Assembly: GCA_016716325.1 (NCBI GenBank)
Contig: JADJWO010000001.1
Span: 1,302,001 to 1,366,000, forward strand
DNA from: Nitrosomonadales bacterium
GTDB lineage: Bacteria; Pseudomonadota; Gammaproteobacteria; Burkholderiales; Gallionellaceae
Reading direction: 5' to 3'
DNA: 64,000 bases
The notes beneath the pieces were generated by a model, which did not search any database, was not told the DNA's origin, and was given only the letters and a program-made list of their open reading frames with translations. Shown piece after piece: positions 51,882 to 60,528 of this stretch; within the stretch, counting starts at the first letter, position 1, and each line of letters opens with the position of its first letter. Made by a program: the position numbers and the translations under genes.

Positions 51882-53476
51882 AGCGTTTTCTCTTTCAGTG
51901 AAGTTGAGTCCGGGACTTCCCCCTTGCAGCGCCGGATGAATCCGACGAAGCGGGTCGCCCAGTAGCAGCTGCCGATGGTGCGAAGATGGGTGTATGACGC
52001 GAGCAGATTGTTGACGACCAGCCCGTCGCGTTCACCGTCGATGCCATAGCCGCGCTCGACATGGTAAGCGAAGCGGCTGTCCGCCGGAAGGTTCTCCAGC
52101 TTCGAGTAATGGAACTCGTGCGCACGAATCAAACAATTGTTTCTCACGTTCGCGCCCTCGCCCGCCGGAATTGAAAATTGCTCTTCTCGTTTGCCCCCTC
52201 TCCCGCTTGCGGGAGAGGATTGAGGAGAGGGCATTTCCGGGAGAGGGTTGGGGAGAGGGTTCGTTCTCGGTCGCGGCCACGGATGTTCCGCGTCTTCTTT
52301 CAGGTGGACATAACCGCGGCCGATCGGCCTGGCATGCATGGTCACCTCGCCGGGGATGGCGCCGACCATCTCGAAGGTGCGGCCTTCATGGGTAAGGCTG
52401 CGCGACAGGTACATCAGGCCGCCGCATTCGGCGTAGGCCGGCATGCCGCCGGCGATGGCCTGCCGGATCTCGTTGCGCAGGGAGGCATTGGCTTCGAGTT
52501 CGACGGCGCATGCCTCGGGAAAGCCGCCGCCGATGTACAAGCCATCCACCTGCGGCAGATGGGTGTCGTTCAGCGTATCGAAAGGCACCAGTTCCGCACC
52601 CGCCGCCTCCAGCGCATCCAGATCGTCCGCGTAATAGAAGCCGAAGGATCGGTCGCGCGCGACGGCGATGCGCACCTTGTTGCCGCAGGGCAACGGACTC
52701 ACCATCGCAGGAAATTGAAGAACGTTTTTCGCGTTCGTCTCCTCGCCCGCTTGCGGGAGAGGATTGAGGAGAGGGTTTGAGTGGGGAATGGGCAGCGGTT
52801 CCTTGCGCGACAGGACGAGCAGTCTGTCCAGATCGACCTGCCCGGCGACGATCTCGCCGATCTGCCTGACCTTGGCGTTGGCGGCGATGGATTCGTTGGA
52901 AGGCATCAGGCCCAGATGACGTTCGACGATGGACAGGCGTTCGTCATGCTGGATCGCGCCGACCACCGGCACGTCGGTGTAATGTTCGATCACCTGGCGC
53001 AGTTTCGATTCGTGACGTTTGCCACCCAGATTGTTGAGGATCACCCCGGCGATGCGGATGTCCTTGTCGAACGCCTGGTAACCGAGGATCAGCGGCGCGA
53101 TGCCGCGCGTCATGCCGCGCGCGTCGATCACCAGCACCACCGGCAGGTCGAGCAGCCTGGCCAGCGCGGCATTGCTGTTGCTGCCGTCCAGCGCGAGGCC
53201 GTCGTACAGCCCCTTGTTGCCCTCGACCAGATTCACTTCCGACGCATGGCGCGCGAAGGTCGCGATCACGTCGTCGTTTTCCATCAGGTACAGGTCGAGA
53301 TTGCGGCAGGGATGTCCGGCGGCGAGGCTGAGCCACATCGGGTCGATGTAGTCCGGGCCTTTCTTGAACGGCTGCACGGCATGGCCGCGCGCGGCAAGCG
53401 CAGCACAGAGCCCGATGCTGACGGTGGTTTTGCCCGACGACTTGTGCGCCGCCGAAATCAGGAAACGGTTGCCCAT
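51878..53476 (-). CDS. dsrN: Siroheme amidase DsrN
   Basis: CobB/CbiA-like glutamine amidotransferase of 532 residues that amidates siroheme for DsrAB. N-terminal P-loop AAHKSSGKTTVSIGL and KKGPDYIDPMWL, then the GATase domain with catalytic Cys in YAECGGLMYL and His in AHEFHYS. It is longer than relatives because of two in-frame insertions, about residues 226-248 (NPLLNPLPQAGEE) and 401-440 (NPLPNPLPEMPSPQSSPASG), encoded by GC-rich palindromic repeats. Both fall at surface-loop positions between conserved motifs, so activity may be retained. Confidence 0.93.
   Translation of the reverse strand: MGNRFLISAAHKSSGKTTVSIGLCAALAARGHAVQPFKKGPDYIDPMWLSLAAGHPCRNLDLYLMENDDVIATFARHASEVNLVEGNKGLYDGLALDGSNSNAALARLLDLPVVLVIDARGMTRGIAPLILGYQAFDKDIRIAGVILNNLGGKRHESKLRQVIEHYTDVPVVGAIQHDERLSIVERHLGLMPSNESIAANAKVRQIGEIVAGQVDLDRLLVLSRKEPLPIPHSNPLLNPLPQAGEETNAKNVLQFPAMVSPLPCGNKVRIAVARDRSFGFYYADDLDALEAAGAELVPFDTLNDTHLPQVDGLYIGGGFPEACAVELEANASLRNEIRQAIAGGMPAYAECGGLMYLSRSLTHEGRTFEMVGAIPGEVTMHARPIGRGYVHLKEDAEHPWPRPRTNPLPNPLPEMPSPQSSPASGRGGKREEQFSIPAGEGANVRNNCLIRAHEFHYSKLENLPADSRFAYHVERGYGIDGERDGLVVNNLLASYTHLRTIGSCYWATRFVGFIRRCKGEVPDSTSLKEKTL
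52190..52262. repeat. GC-rich REP-like repeat in dsrN (second insertion)
   Basis: Core CTCCCGCTTGCGGGAG inside 52197-52218, followed by GGATTGAGGAGAGGG and a further GGGAGAGGGTTGGGGAGAGG array. It adds about 40 residues to DsrN in frame. Confidence 0.85.
52741..52775. repeat. GC-rich REP-like repeat in dsrN (first insertion)
   Basis: Core CGCCCGCTTGCGGGAGAGG at 52744-52762 followed by ATTGAGGAGAGGG, the same order as at 52197 and 63190. It adds about 20 residues to DsrN in frame. Confidence 0.85.
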
Positions 53477-53510
53477 GGTTGCAACCTCACTGGTGGTTAA
53501 ACAGGGAAAA

Positions 53511-54686
53511 CTATTTCTTCGGGGTCTCGTGCGGTACGAAATCCAGCACGCGGATGCCGATGGCCGTGATCAGGAAGGCGATCCCGACGCCGCCCATGCC
53601 GAGCAGGATCTCGGGCCACGACGGATGATAGGTGCCGATCTCGCCGTCACCAAAGGTGCTGCTGACCTCGAAACCGGGGAAGATGGATAGAGGGAATGCC
53701 TGTCCGCCGATGATGAAGACGTACAGAAGGCAGAACCCGCCGATGATAATGAGCAGCGATGCGACAGGCACGCGCTTGGACCTCTCAAATGCCGGCAGGA
53801 AGATCAGCGCCAGCGGGACGATATTGCCGATGAGGACGTAGCCGACCCAGAACAGCATCGTATAGATGCCGCCGTCCAGCAGGATGAAGCGCTCGAACTC
53901 CATCTGGCGTGCAAAATAGAGGTTGGTCAAATGATAGGTCGCCACAAAATACAGCGAGGCGAAGACGAATACGCCCATCAGGTTGCGCATGCGTTTCTGC
54001 ACATACTCATCCAGGCTGAGATCGTTCCACGAATAGATCGCAGATTGCACGATGTGGAACACCGCCATGCCCCAGGCAAAGGAGATGACGATGAACATCG
54101 GCGGCAGGATCGCGGTACCGTAAGCCTGACGCGCAACAAGAAAGGAGAAGATCAGGCCGGTACCGGTGGTCAGCACGAAACGCCAGACGAACACGGCCAG
54201 TCCCGCCGGTTTCGACCACGGGTTCATGCGTTTTTCCATCATGACCCACAGATACACCGCCACCGCCGCAAACATGCCGGAATACAACAGCACATTCCAC
54301 GCGAACACCGATTTCAGGTTGTAGTTCGTCGCGGCAATGATGATGCGGTCCGGCCTGCCCAGATCGAGCATCAGCACCGTCAGCCCGCCGGCCAGCATGG
54401 CGATGGAGAGCAGCCCGGCCAGCGGCGCGCGCGCCTTGTAGGCAGGCTTGTTGAACACCGAGCCGACGGAGGACACGTTGAGTACGCCGGATGCGGCGAT
54501 GATCAGGAAGATGGCGAATACATGCGGCATGCCCCAGACGATCTGGTTGTTCATGCCGGTGATGATGTGGCCGTGATGCTCCATCTGATAAACGGCATAC
54601 AGCCCCACCATGACCACCAGCGCACCCAGTGCGAGCAGGATGTAATAAAGCGGGCTTCTCAGTTTTGGCAAAGTGTAGCTGGACAT
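53511..54686 (-). CDS. dsrP: DsrP, NrfD-like membrane subunit
   Basis: Integral membrane quinone-interacting subunit of DsrMKJOP, 391 residues, with about ten TM helices (for example YYILLALGALVVMVGLYAVY, FAIFLIIAASGVLNVSSVG, YTMLFWVGYVLIGNIVPLAL). NrfD/PsrC family. Its ATG directly abuts the dsrO TAA stop (TAAATG), so translation is coupled. Downstream dsrN starts 34 bases later. Confidence 0.95.
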   Translation of the reverse strand: MSSYTLPKLRSPLYYILLALGALVVMVGLYAVYQMEHHGHIITGMNNQIVWGMPHVFAIFLIIAASGVLNVSSVGSVFNKPAYKARAPLAGLLSIAMLAGGLTVLMLDLGRPDRIIIAATNYNLKSVFAWNVLLYSGMFAAVAVYLWVMMEKRMNPWSKPAGLAVFVWRFVLTTGTGLIFSFLVARQAYGTAILPPMFIVISFAWGMAVFHIVQSAIYSWNDLSLDEYVQKRMRNLMGVFVFASLYFVATYHLTNLYFARQMEFERFILLDGGIYTMLFWVGYVLIGNIVPLALIFLPAFERSKRVPVASLLIIIGGFCLLYVFIIGGQAFPLSIFPGFEVSSTFGDGEIGTYHPSWPEILLGMGGVGIAFLITAIGIRVLDFVPHETPKK

Positions 54687-55403
54687 TTATAGCCCCTGGT
54701 AACGAACGCCGGTATTCAGATTCAGATCGGCACGCACCTGCGTGGTGGAGACGCCGCGCAGTTTCTGCGCAATTTCGCTGTTTGCGTCGTTCAGATCACC
54801 GAACAGGATGGCCTTGTTCGTGCAAGCCTCGACACAGGCCGGTTGTTGCCCCTGGTCGATGCGGTGCACACACAACGTGCAGCTCTCCACCGTACCCTTG
54901 CCGCGCGGCACATCCGGGTTCTGGTCGTGCAGCGGCTCATGCACGAAGGAACGCGCCTTGTACGGGCAGGCCATCATGCAATAGCGGCAACCGATGCAGC
55001 GGTGTTTGTCCACCAGCACGATGCCGTCGGCACGTTTCATCGAGGCATTGGTCGGGCACACGTCCACGCAGGGAGGGTTCGCGCAGTGCTGGCACATCAT
55101 GGGTAGCGACAGCTCGCGCCCGGTGCTGACGTCCTTGATCTCGATCTTGCGGATCCATTGCGAATCGGTCGGTTTGGTCTCGCCGGACAGGCCGTTCTCG
55201 CGGTTGCAGGCCGTGACGCAGTCGTTGCAACCCGGCTTGCACTGGTTGACGTCGATCAGCATGCCCCAGCGCACCTTGCCCGACGCGCCTTCCGTGTTGC
55301 CCTGCGCCACCTGGAACAGCAACATGCCCGGCGCGATCGCAACCGCCGCCGCGCCGACCGAGGTCTTCAGGAAATTGCGGCGCTGGATATCGATATCGCT
55401 CAT
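54687..55403 (-). CDS. dsrO: DsrO, periplasmic Fe-S subunit
   Basis: Protein of 238 residues with a twin-arginine signal (RRNFLKTSVGAAAVA) and three to four 4Fe-4S sites of the NrfC/HybA type: CKPGCNDCVTAC, CQHCANPPCVDVCPTNA, CIGCRYCMMACPYKA and CTLCVHR. It passes electrons between DsrJ and DsrP on the periplasmic side. Start ATG 55403 overlaps the dsrJ stop by four bases; the open frame extends upstream into dsrJ and is not used. Confidence 0.95.
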   Translation of the reverse strand: MSDIDIQRRNFLKTSVGAAAVAIAPGMLLFQVAQGNTEGASGKVRWGMLIDVNQCKPGCNDCVTACNRENGLSGETKPTDSQWIRKIEIKDVSTGRELSLPMMCQHCANPPCVDVCPTNASMKRADGIVLVDKHRCIGCRYCMMACPYKARSFVHEPLHDQNPDVPRGKGTVESCTLCVHRIDQGQQPACVEACTNKAILFGDLNDANSEIAQKLRGVSTTQVRADLNLNTGVRYQGL

Positions 55404-55912
55404 TTCGCCTTCCTTTGCGCCAGCCATGCACTCTTGCGCTTGCCGGAGTGGCACTCGAAGCAATCGAGCTTCACCGCCTCGTATTTGTGGCAACCGACAC
55501 AGAAGCTGTCATCGCGCGCGATCACGCTGTCGTCCTTGAGACTGGCATGGCACTCGATGCAGTTCTTCAGGCTGACCTTGTCGTCGCGCACACCCTTGCG
55601 CAACGTCTCATCGCGCTGGTGCTTGAGCAGGTGCATGTGGTTCTTGCGCATCCACTGCGTCTCTTTCACGCACTGCCCACCCTTGCCGATGTCCAGCTTC
55701 GGCGTGGTTTCAGCTGCCTGCGCAGGAGAAAAGAAAAAGAGCGTCAGCAGGATAAAAAACAATCTGGATGAAGCCTTGAAAAAGTCGGCGAGACGGATGC
55801 AGCGCAAGGCGTACGACGCACAGCGACCGAGACATACCATGAAGGTAGTCGAGGAAGCGAGCATCGCACAACGCAGCGATGCGCCGTCGCAGACACTTTC
55901 ACAAGGTTTCAT
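55400..55912 (-). CDS. dsrJ: DsrJ, triheme cytochrome c, with in-frame N-terminal insertion
   Basis: Periplasmic triheme c-type cytochrome of the DsrMKJOP complex, 170 residues as read. Haem motifs CIECH, CVGCH and CFECH lie at about 118, 138 and 151, and the conserved upstream Cys (GGQC, about residue 81), a likely unusual haem ligand in known DsrJ, is kept. Start ATG 55912 shares its A with the dsrL TGA. Residues 3-46 are foreign: without them the N-terminus reads M-K-A-S-S-R-L-F-F-I-L-L and onward to SPAQA, a textbook signal peptide. The inserted stretch is Cys/Arg-rich and comes from a repeat element. Whether translation starts here or at an internal codon is open. Confidence 0.9.
   Translation of the reverse strand: MKPCESVCDGASLRCAMLASSTTFMVCLGRCASYALRCIRLADFFKASSRLFFILLTLFFFSPAQAAETTPKLDIGKGGQCVKETQWMRKNHMHLLKHQRDETLRKGVRDDKVSLKNCIECHASLKDDSVIARDDSFCVGCHKYEAVKLDCFECHSGKRKSAWLAQRKAK
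55775..55906. repeat. 132-nt quasi-palindromic repeat inserted in dsrJ
   Basis: Lies between codons 2 and 3 of the reconstructed dsrJ. Its ends are imperfect inverted repeats (CCTTG...GACGG on one side, CCGTC...CAAGG on the other, 16 of 23 pairs) and its centre is a dyad (GACTACCTTCATGGTATGTC). Length is an exact multiple of three with no stop in the dsrJ frame. Confidence 0.7.
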
Positions 55913-57879
55913 CACTCGCCCAGTCCCATCTGGATGTATCCCGTCGGACACACATCGGCGCAAATATGGCACCCGATGCACCTGTCATAGTTGGTCGCGA
56001 CGTAGCGCCCGAGCGTCGCCTCGTTCTTCTTGACGCGGTACACGGCGGTCTGAGGGCAATACACCACGCAGTTGTCGCACTCGAAACACATGCCGCAGCT
56101 CATGCAGCGCTTGGCTTCCGCGACGGCCTGTTCCTGGTTGAGCGGAACCAGACGCTCCTCGAAATTGCCCAGTGCGCTTTCCTTGTCCAGCGTGACGATC
56201 TCGCGCTGGTTGCGCGACGTGTAGCCGAAATGCCCGAGGAACAGCTTGTCGTGCGGAATGATGTAACGGTCGGAACGGTTGTCGAAATTGTGCACCGCGA
56301 CGTTGGTATCGCAGGTGCCGCGCAGGGGCTCCTTGGCATCCTCGATCTTGAGGCCCTTCTCGATCATCTTGCGCATCAGGTCGAACTGGTGCGCATCGAT
56401 CTTCGGGCGCTTCTCCAGGTCCCTGCCGAGCAGGAAGTTGTGGATGCCGTCGGCAGCGATGGAGCCGTGGCCGATGGCGGTGGTCAGCAGGTGCGGACGG
56501 ATCACGTCGCCGCCGGCGAACACGCCCGGCTGTCCCGCCACCACATAGTTGCGGTCTGTCGATACGGCGCCCTTGCCGTTGTTGAACTCCTCCAGCCCGG
56601 TGAAATCCACCGCCTGGCCGATCGCCGAAACGATCAGGTCGGCCTCGATGTCCTGCTCGCTGCCTTCGACGTTCTTGATCTCCAAGCGACCGCCGGCGAA
56701 TTTGGCCTCGCACTGCATCACGCGCAGCGCAGTGGCACGGCCTCCGGCGTCGCGAACGATGCCGACCGGCACGAGGCTGCCGCGGATGTGGATGCCTTCC
56801 GCCAGCGCCTGCTCGATCTCGTGCTTGTTGGCCTGCATCTTGTCGATGTCGAATACCGAGGTCAGCGTCACTTCCGCGCCCTGTTTGGCCGAGATATCCG
56901 CCACGTCGTGTGCCATGCGCCCGGCAATGGCCAGTTCCGCATCGGTCGGTTTGGCGTGTTCGATATGGCCGAGACGGCGCGCCACGGTCGCCACGTCGAT
57001 GGAGGTGTCGCCGCCGCCGACCACCACCACGCGCTTGCCGACATGCTGCAGGCGTCCGTCGTTGAATGCCTTCAGGAAAGCCGTCGCCGTCACGACATTG
57101 GGCGCTTCGGCATCGGCGATCGGCAACGCGCGGCCCGCCTGTGCGCCCATGCCCAAGAACACCGCATCGAACTCCTTGCGGATCTGTTCCATGGTGATGT
57201 CCTTGCCGACGTGACACTTCAAACGAGTCTTCACACCCAGATCAAGGATGCGCCGGATCTCCGCGTCCAGCACGTCACGCGGGGTACGGAAACCGGGGAT
57301 GCCATAGCGCATCATGCCGCCCAGGTGCTCATGTTCGTCGAAGATGGTGACTTCGTGGCCCTTCATGGCCAGTTGATAGGCGCAGGACAGGCCCGCCGGA
57401 CCGCCGCCGAGGATGGCGACCTTCTTGCCGGTCGCCGGCGCAGCCTGGTTATATTTCAGGTTGTTGGCGATGGCGTACTCGCCGAGGAAATGTTCCACCG
57501 AGTTGATGCCGACGTGGTCTTCCACTTCGTTGCGGTTACAACCCGTCTCGCACGGGGCCGGGCACACGCGGCCCATCACGGACGGGAACGGGTTGGCCTC
57601 GGTCAGCCGGCGCCAGGCGTATTCCTGCCACGGCATGACGGGTTTGCCGTCCGCACCATTGGGTACCTTCTCGGTCCCGCGCACGATAGCCAGGTAACCG
57701 CGGATGTCCTCACCCGCCGGACAACTGCCCTGGCAGGGCGGCGTGGACTGGATATAGGTCGGGCATTTGTAGGAATAGCTGGCCTGAAAGATCTTCTCGT
57801 TCAGGCGGCGCACCTTGCTGTCGCCATCCTTGTAGCGGCGGAAGGTGAGCTTCTGCGGGGTATCGGTTATTGCTGACAT
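55912..57879 (-). CDS. dsrL: DsrL, iron-sulfur flavoprotein NAD(P)-oxidoreductase
   Basis: Cytoplasmic electron partner of DsrAB, 655 residues, GltD-like. N-terminal Fe-S cysteines (CPTYIQSTPPCQGSCPAGED), FAD site (VAILGGGPAGLSCAYQLAMK), NAD(P) site (VVVVGGGDTSIDVATVARRL) and C-terminal double 4Fe-4S ferredoxin (CMSCGMCFECDNCVVYC and CIGCHICADVCP). In sulfur oxidisers it couples sulfite formation to NAD reduction. GGAGG precedes ATG 57879. It follows dsrK by 23 bases. Confidence 0.95.
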   Translation of the reverse strand: MSAITDTPQKLTFRRYKDGDSKVRRLNEKIFQASYSYKCPTYIQSTPPCQGSCPAGEDIRGYLAIVRGTEKVPNGADGKPVMPWQEYAWRRLTEANPFPSVMGRVCPAPCETGCNRNEVEDHVGINSVEHFLGEYAIANNLKYNQAAPATGKKVAILGGGPAGLSCAYQLAMKGHEVTIFDEHEHLGGMMRYGIPGFRTPRDVLDAEIRRILDLGVKTRLKCHVGKDITMEQIRKEFDAVFLGMGAQAGRALPIADAEAPNVVTATAFLKAFNDGRLQHVGKRVVVVGGGDTSIDVATVARRLGHIEHAKPTDAELAIAGRMAHDVADISAKQGAEVTLTSVFDIDKMQANKHEIEQALAEGIHIRGSLVPVGIVRDAGGRATALRVMQCEAKFAGGRLEIKNVEGSEQDIEADLIVSAIGQAVDFTGLEEFNNGKGAVSTDRNYVVAGQPGVFAGGDVIRPHLLTTAIGHGSIAADGIHNFLLGRDLEKRPKIDAHQFDLMRKMIEKGLKIEDAKEPLRGTCDTNVAVHNFDNRSDRYIIPHDKLFLGHFGYTSRNQREIVTLDKESALGNFEERLVPLNQEQAVAEAKRCMSCGMCFECDNCVVYCPQTAVYRVKKNEATLGRYVATNYDRCIGCHICADVCPTGYIQMGLGE

Positions 57880-57902
57880 ATCGTCCTGCCTCCAGTAAGT
57901 TC

Positions 57903-59432
57903 CTATTTGTCACCCAGTCTGATCGCGTTGCTGACCAGCTGATGTATCCCCCCCACCATTTTGCGGTCGAAACCATAAGCGGGAGCCACTTTGCTAAATT
58001 GCGTCTTGCAGATGGCACAGATCAGTGCCAGGAAATTCACTTGTTCATCATCGACGACCTGTTTCAGGGCTTCCATACGCGGCAGCGCGCCCTTCACCCT
58101 CAGGTCCATCAGGTCGTCCGTCAGCAGACCGCCGCCACCACCGCAACAGTAGGTGCGCTCGCGCGTGGTGTTCGGATCCATCTCGACGAAGTTGTGCGCG
58201 GCCGCCTTGATCAGATTGCGCGGGATCTCGAACTGGCCGCCCGCGAAATCTCCCATGCGGGAACCGCGTGCCACGTTGCAGGAATCGTGGAAGGTGATGA
58301 TGTGCTTGTCGTTCGCTTCCCTGTCCAGCGTGATCGCGTTGCGCTCCACCAGATCGAGGGTGAATTCGCAGATGTGGGTCGGCTGTCTGTAACGATGGTC
58401 GAGTTGTTTCTGCAACATCTGGGCAAAGCGGTCGGTTTCGTCCGCACCGCTGCCGACACCAGACAAAGTGTTCCAGAAGCTGTAGGCGACGCGCCATGCG
58501 TGGCCGCACTCGCCGACGACGATACGTTTCACCCCCAGTTCCAGCGCAGCTTGGCGGATGCGCAACGCGACCTGGCGCAATTGTTCGTAGCTGCCGATGA
58601 ACATGCCGAAGTTGGCGCCTTCCGATGCCATGGATGAAAGCGTCCAGCTGGTGCCCGAGGCATGGAACACCTTGGCATAACCGATCAGGCTGTCGATGTG
58701 CGGTTCGGCAAAGAAATCGGCTGACGGCGTGATGAGCAATACTTCCGCACCCTTCACATCCAGCGGAAAGCGCACGTCGATGCCGGTATCGTCCTTGACA
58801 TCCTCTTCCAGTCCTTCCAGCGTGTCGCGCAATGCCGGCTCGGGCAGGCCGAGGTTGTTGCCGATCTTGTGGACCTTGGCGATGATCTCGTTGGAATACT
58901 TCTGTCCCATGCCGACCGTGGCGAGTATCTCGCGTGCCGCCATGGTGATTTCGGCGGTGTCGATGCCATACGGGCAGAACACCGAGCAACGCCGGCACTC
59001 GGAACACTGGTGGTAGTAGTTGTACCACTCGTCCAGCACTTCGCGCGTCAGGTCGCGCGCGCCGACCAGTTTGGGGAAGTATTTGCCGGCGAAAGTGAAA
59101 TAGCGGCGATACACGCTGCGCATCAGATCCTGGCGCGCGACCGGCATGTTCTTGGGATCCTGGGTGCCGATGAAGTAGTGGCACTTGTCCGAACAGGCTC
59201 CGCAATGGACGCAGGCATCCATATAGACCTGCAACGAACGGAACTTGCCGAGCAGTTCGCCCATCTTGGCGATGGCCTTGTCGTGCCAGTCGTCCACCAG
59301 CTTGCCGGGATAGCCCAGTGCCTCCTGCATCTTCTCGTTGGCGAGGTACGGGCCCTTGCCTTCCATCGAACCCGGTTTCAATGCCGGAACAATGGGGATG
59401 ACACGGAACGGGGGTGCGGTGACGTCCGCCAT
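57903..59432 (-). CDS. dsrK: DsrK, HdrD-like catalytic subunit
   Basis: Membrane-associated cytoplasmic Fe-S protein of 509 residues, related to heterodisulfide reductase HdrD, acting on the DsrC trisulfide/disulfide. Two ferredoxin-type clusters (CVHCGACSDKC and CSECRRCSVFCPYG) and CCG-type sites (VGECGHAWR, TYCCGGGGGLL). Its start codon is directly preceded by the terminal repeat of a MITE-like element, and no Shine-Dalgarno is visible upstream of ATG 59432; the original one (CGGAG) remains at the end of dsrM. Confidence 0.95.
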   Translation of the reverse strand: MADVTAPPFRVIPIVPALKPGSMEGKGPYLANEKMQEALGYPGKLVDDWHDKAIAKMGELLGKFRSLQVYMDACVHCGACSDKCHYFIGTQDPKNMPVARQDLMRSVYRRYFTFAGKYFPKLVGARDLTREVLDEWYNYYHQCSECRRCSVFCPYGIDTAEITMAAREILATVGMGQKYSNEIIAKVHKIGNNLGLPEPALRDTLEGLEEDVKDDTGIDVRFPLDVKGAEVLLITPSADFFAEPHIDSLIGYAKVFHASGTSWTLSSMASEGANFGMFIGSYEQLRQVALRIRQAALELGVKRIVVGECGHAWRVAYSFWNTLSGVGSGADETDRFAQMLQKQLDHRYRQPTHICEFTLDLVERNAITLDREANDKHIITFHDSCNVARGSRMGDFAGGQFEIPRNLIKAAAHNFVEMDPNTTRERTYCCGGGGGLLTDDLMDLRVKGALPRMEALKQVVDDEQVNFLALICAICKTQFSKVAPAYGFDRKMVGGIHQLVSNAIRLGDK

Positions 59433-59433
59433 T

Positions 59434-59705
59434 TAGAGCGTACCCATGCTAATGACACAACTGCGACGGAGGTGTGTTGGGATGCCATCCGCGAAGCAAG
59501 ATGTGACGTAGTGCAAGCCACTACAAGCGGCTTGCGACAAAGGAGGACGCCCAAATCGCCCCCGTCCCGAAGGGTTGATGCGAGAAGACCGCGTCTGCGG
59601 TGTTTCAAACCTTGCGAATGGAACGACCATTCGCTGCGGTCTGTGCCTTGCATCCACAGCCTTCTCGTAACAACGCAGATGTGAAATCAGTATTGGCACG
59701 CTCTA
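59434..59705. mobile_element. MITE-like element between dsrM and dsrK, with TA duplication
   Basis: A 268-bp body (59436-59703) with 17-bp terminal inverted repeats, GAGCGTACCCATGCTAA on the left and TCAGTATTGGCACGCTC on the right (13 of 17 pairs), flanked on both sides by TA. Removing the body and one TA gives GAG AGC TAA ATG GCG, i.e. the dsrM stop directly followed by the dsrK start. TA duplication suggests IS630/Tc1-type mobilisation. Short reading frames inside it are not convincing genes. Confidence 0.8.
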
Positions 59706-60428
59706 GCTCTCCGATTCCATTTGCTTCGCCCAGGACGAGATGTGGCGCTTTTCGCGCGGATCGTCTTTCTGGTTGCGAGTCGGCGAAAAAAACACTCCTG
59801 GCGCATGCAACAGTTTGCTGATGGGGAAGATCGCCAGGAGCGCCACAACCAACAACAGGTGCAGGAGCAGTAACGCGTCCGTCGGCAGGGGCTGGACGCT
59901 GAAATGCATCAATCCCCGGAAGAAGCCTTTCACCGCGACCACATCGGTATGCACGACGAACTGCATCAGCAGGCCGGACACTGCGATCGCAATGAGCAAC
60001 AGCAACATCAAATGATCGGACGGTGTGGAGATATAGCGGATGCGTTCGACGAACAACCGCCGCCCCCACAACCCGCACAGTCCGAGCAGCATGGTGATCC
60101 CCGCGTAAATGCCGAACGGCTGGATGAACGCCACCCAGCCCCACACCGGTTCGGTGAAATAGCGCAGGTGGCGCAACGTAACCAGCGCCAGGCTGGCATG
60201 GAACAACCAGCCCAGTCCCCACGTCCACAGGTTCGCCTTGAACAGGCTCTCGAAGAACACCACTTCGCGCGTCATCCGCAACACCACGCCGCCGGTCGAG
60301 ATCGGTGCGGGTGTCGTGGGAATCTTCAACGGCGCGGGCGTGCCGATGTAGATACGGATGCGATGCGCCAGCCCGACGACGAACAGCAGGGTCGCAAGGT
60401 AGAACAGGATCGCGAAGACGATGCTCAT
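59703..60428 (-). CDS. dsrM: DsrM, NarI-like membrane cytochrome b
   Basis: Membrane di-haem b subunit of 241 residues with five TM helices (FAILFYLATLLFVVGLAHRI, WGLGWLFHASLALVTLRHLR, LMLLLLIAIAVSGLLMQFVV and others) and His residues spaced for haem b. It exchanges electrons with quinone and DsrK. The final stop TAG is partly made by the adjoining MITE terminal repeat; before insertion the stop would have been TAA with the same last residue. Confidence 0.95.
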   Translation of the reverse strand: MSIVFAILFYLATLLFVVGLAHRIRIYIGTPAPLKIPTTPAPISTGGVVLRMTREVVFFESLFKANLWTWGLGWLFHASLALVTLRHLRYFTEPVWGWVAFIQPFGIYAGITMLLGLCGLWGRRLFVERIRYISTPSDHLMLLLLIAIAVSGLLMQFVVHTDVVAVKGFFRGLMHFSVQPLPTDALLLLHLLLVVALLAIFPISKLLHAPGVFFSPTRNQKDDPREKRHISSWAKQMESES

Positions 60429-60464
60429 AGCTCAGGAACCGGGACGATTAGGATTCAGGGGTTT

Positions 60465-60521
60465 GGATCCGGGTTCTGGGATTCGGGCTCTGCAAAATCC
60501 TCAATCCCAGATCCCAGATCC
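60465..60521. repeat. Inverted repeat between dsrC and dsrM
   Basis: 19-bp arms (60465-60483 and 60503-60521; GGATCCGGGTTCTGGGATT against AATCCCAGATCCCAGATCC), 17 pairs matching, in the 100-bp gap. On the minus strand it is a hairpin eight bases after the dsrC stop and may reduce read-through into dsrM. Confidence 0.6.
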
Positions 60522-60528
60522 TGCCTTA

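Noticed and set aside
56000..57876. 665-codon plus-strand open frame opposite dsrL
   Set aside because: dsrL on the minus strand carries complete Fe-S, FAD and NAD motifs; the plus-strand frame has none.
59433..59699. Open frames of about 90 codons within the dsrM-dsrK gap
   Set aside because: They lie inside the MITE-like element and run through its terminal repeats; no domain or ribosome binding site.
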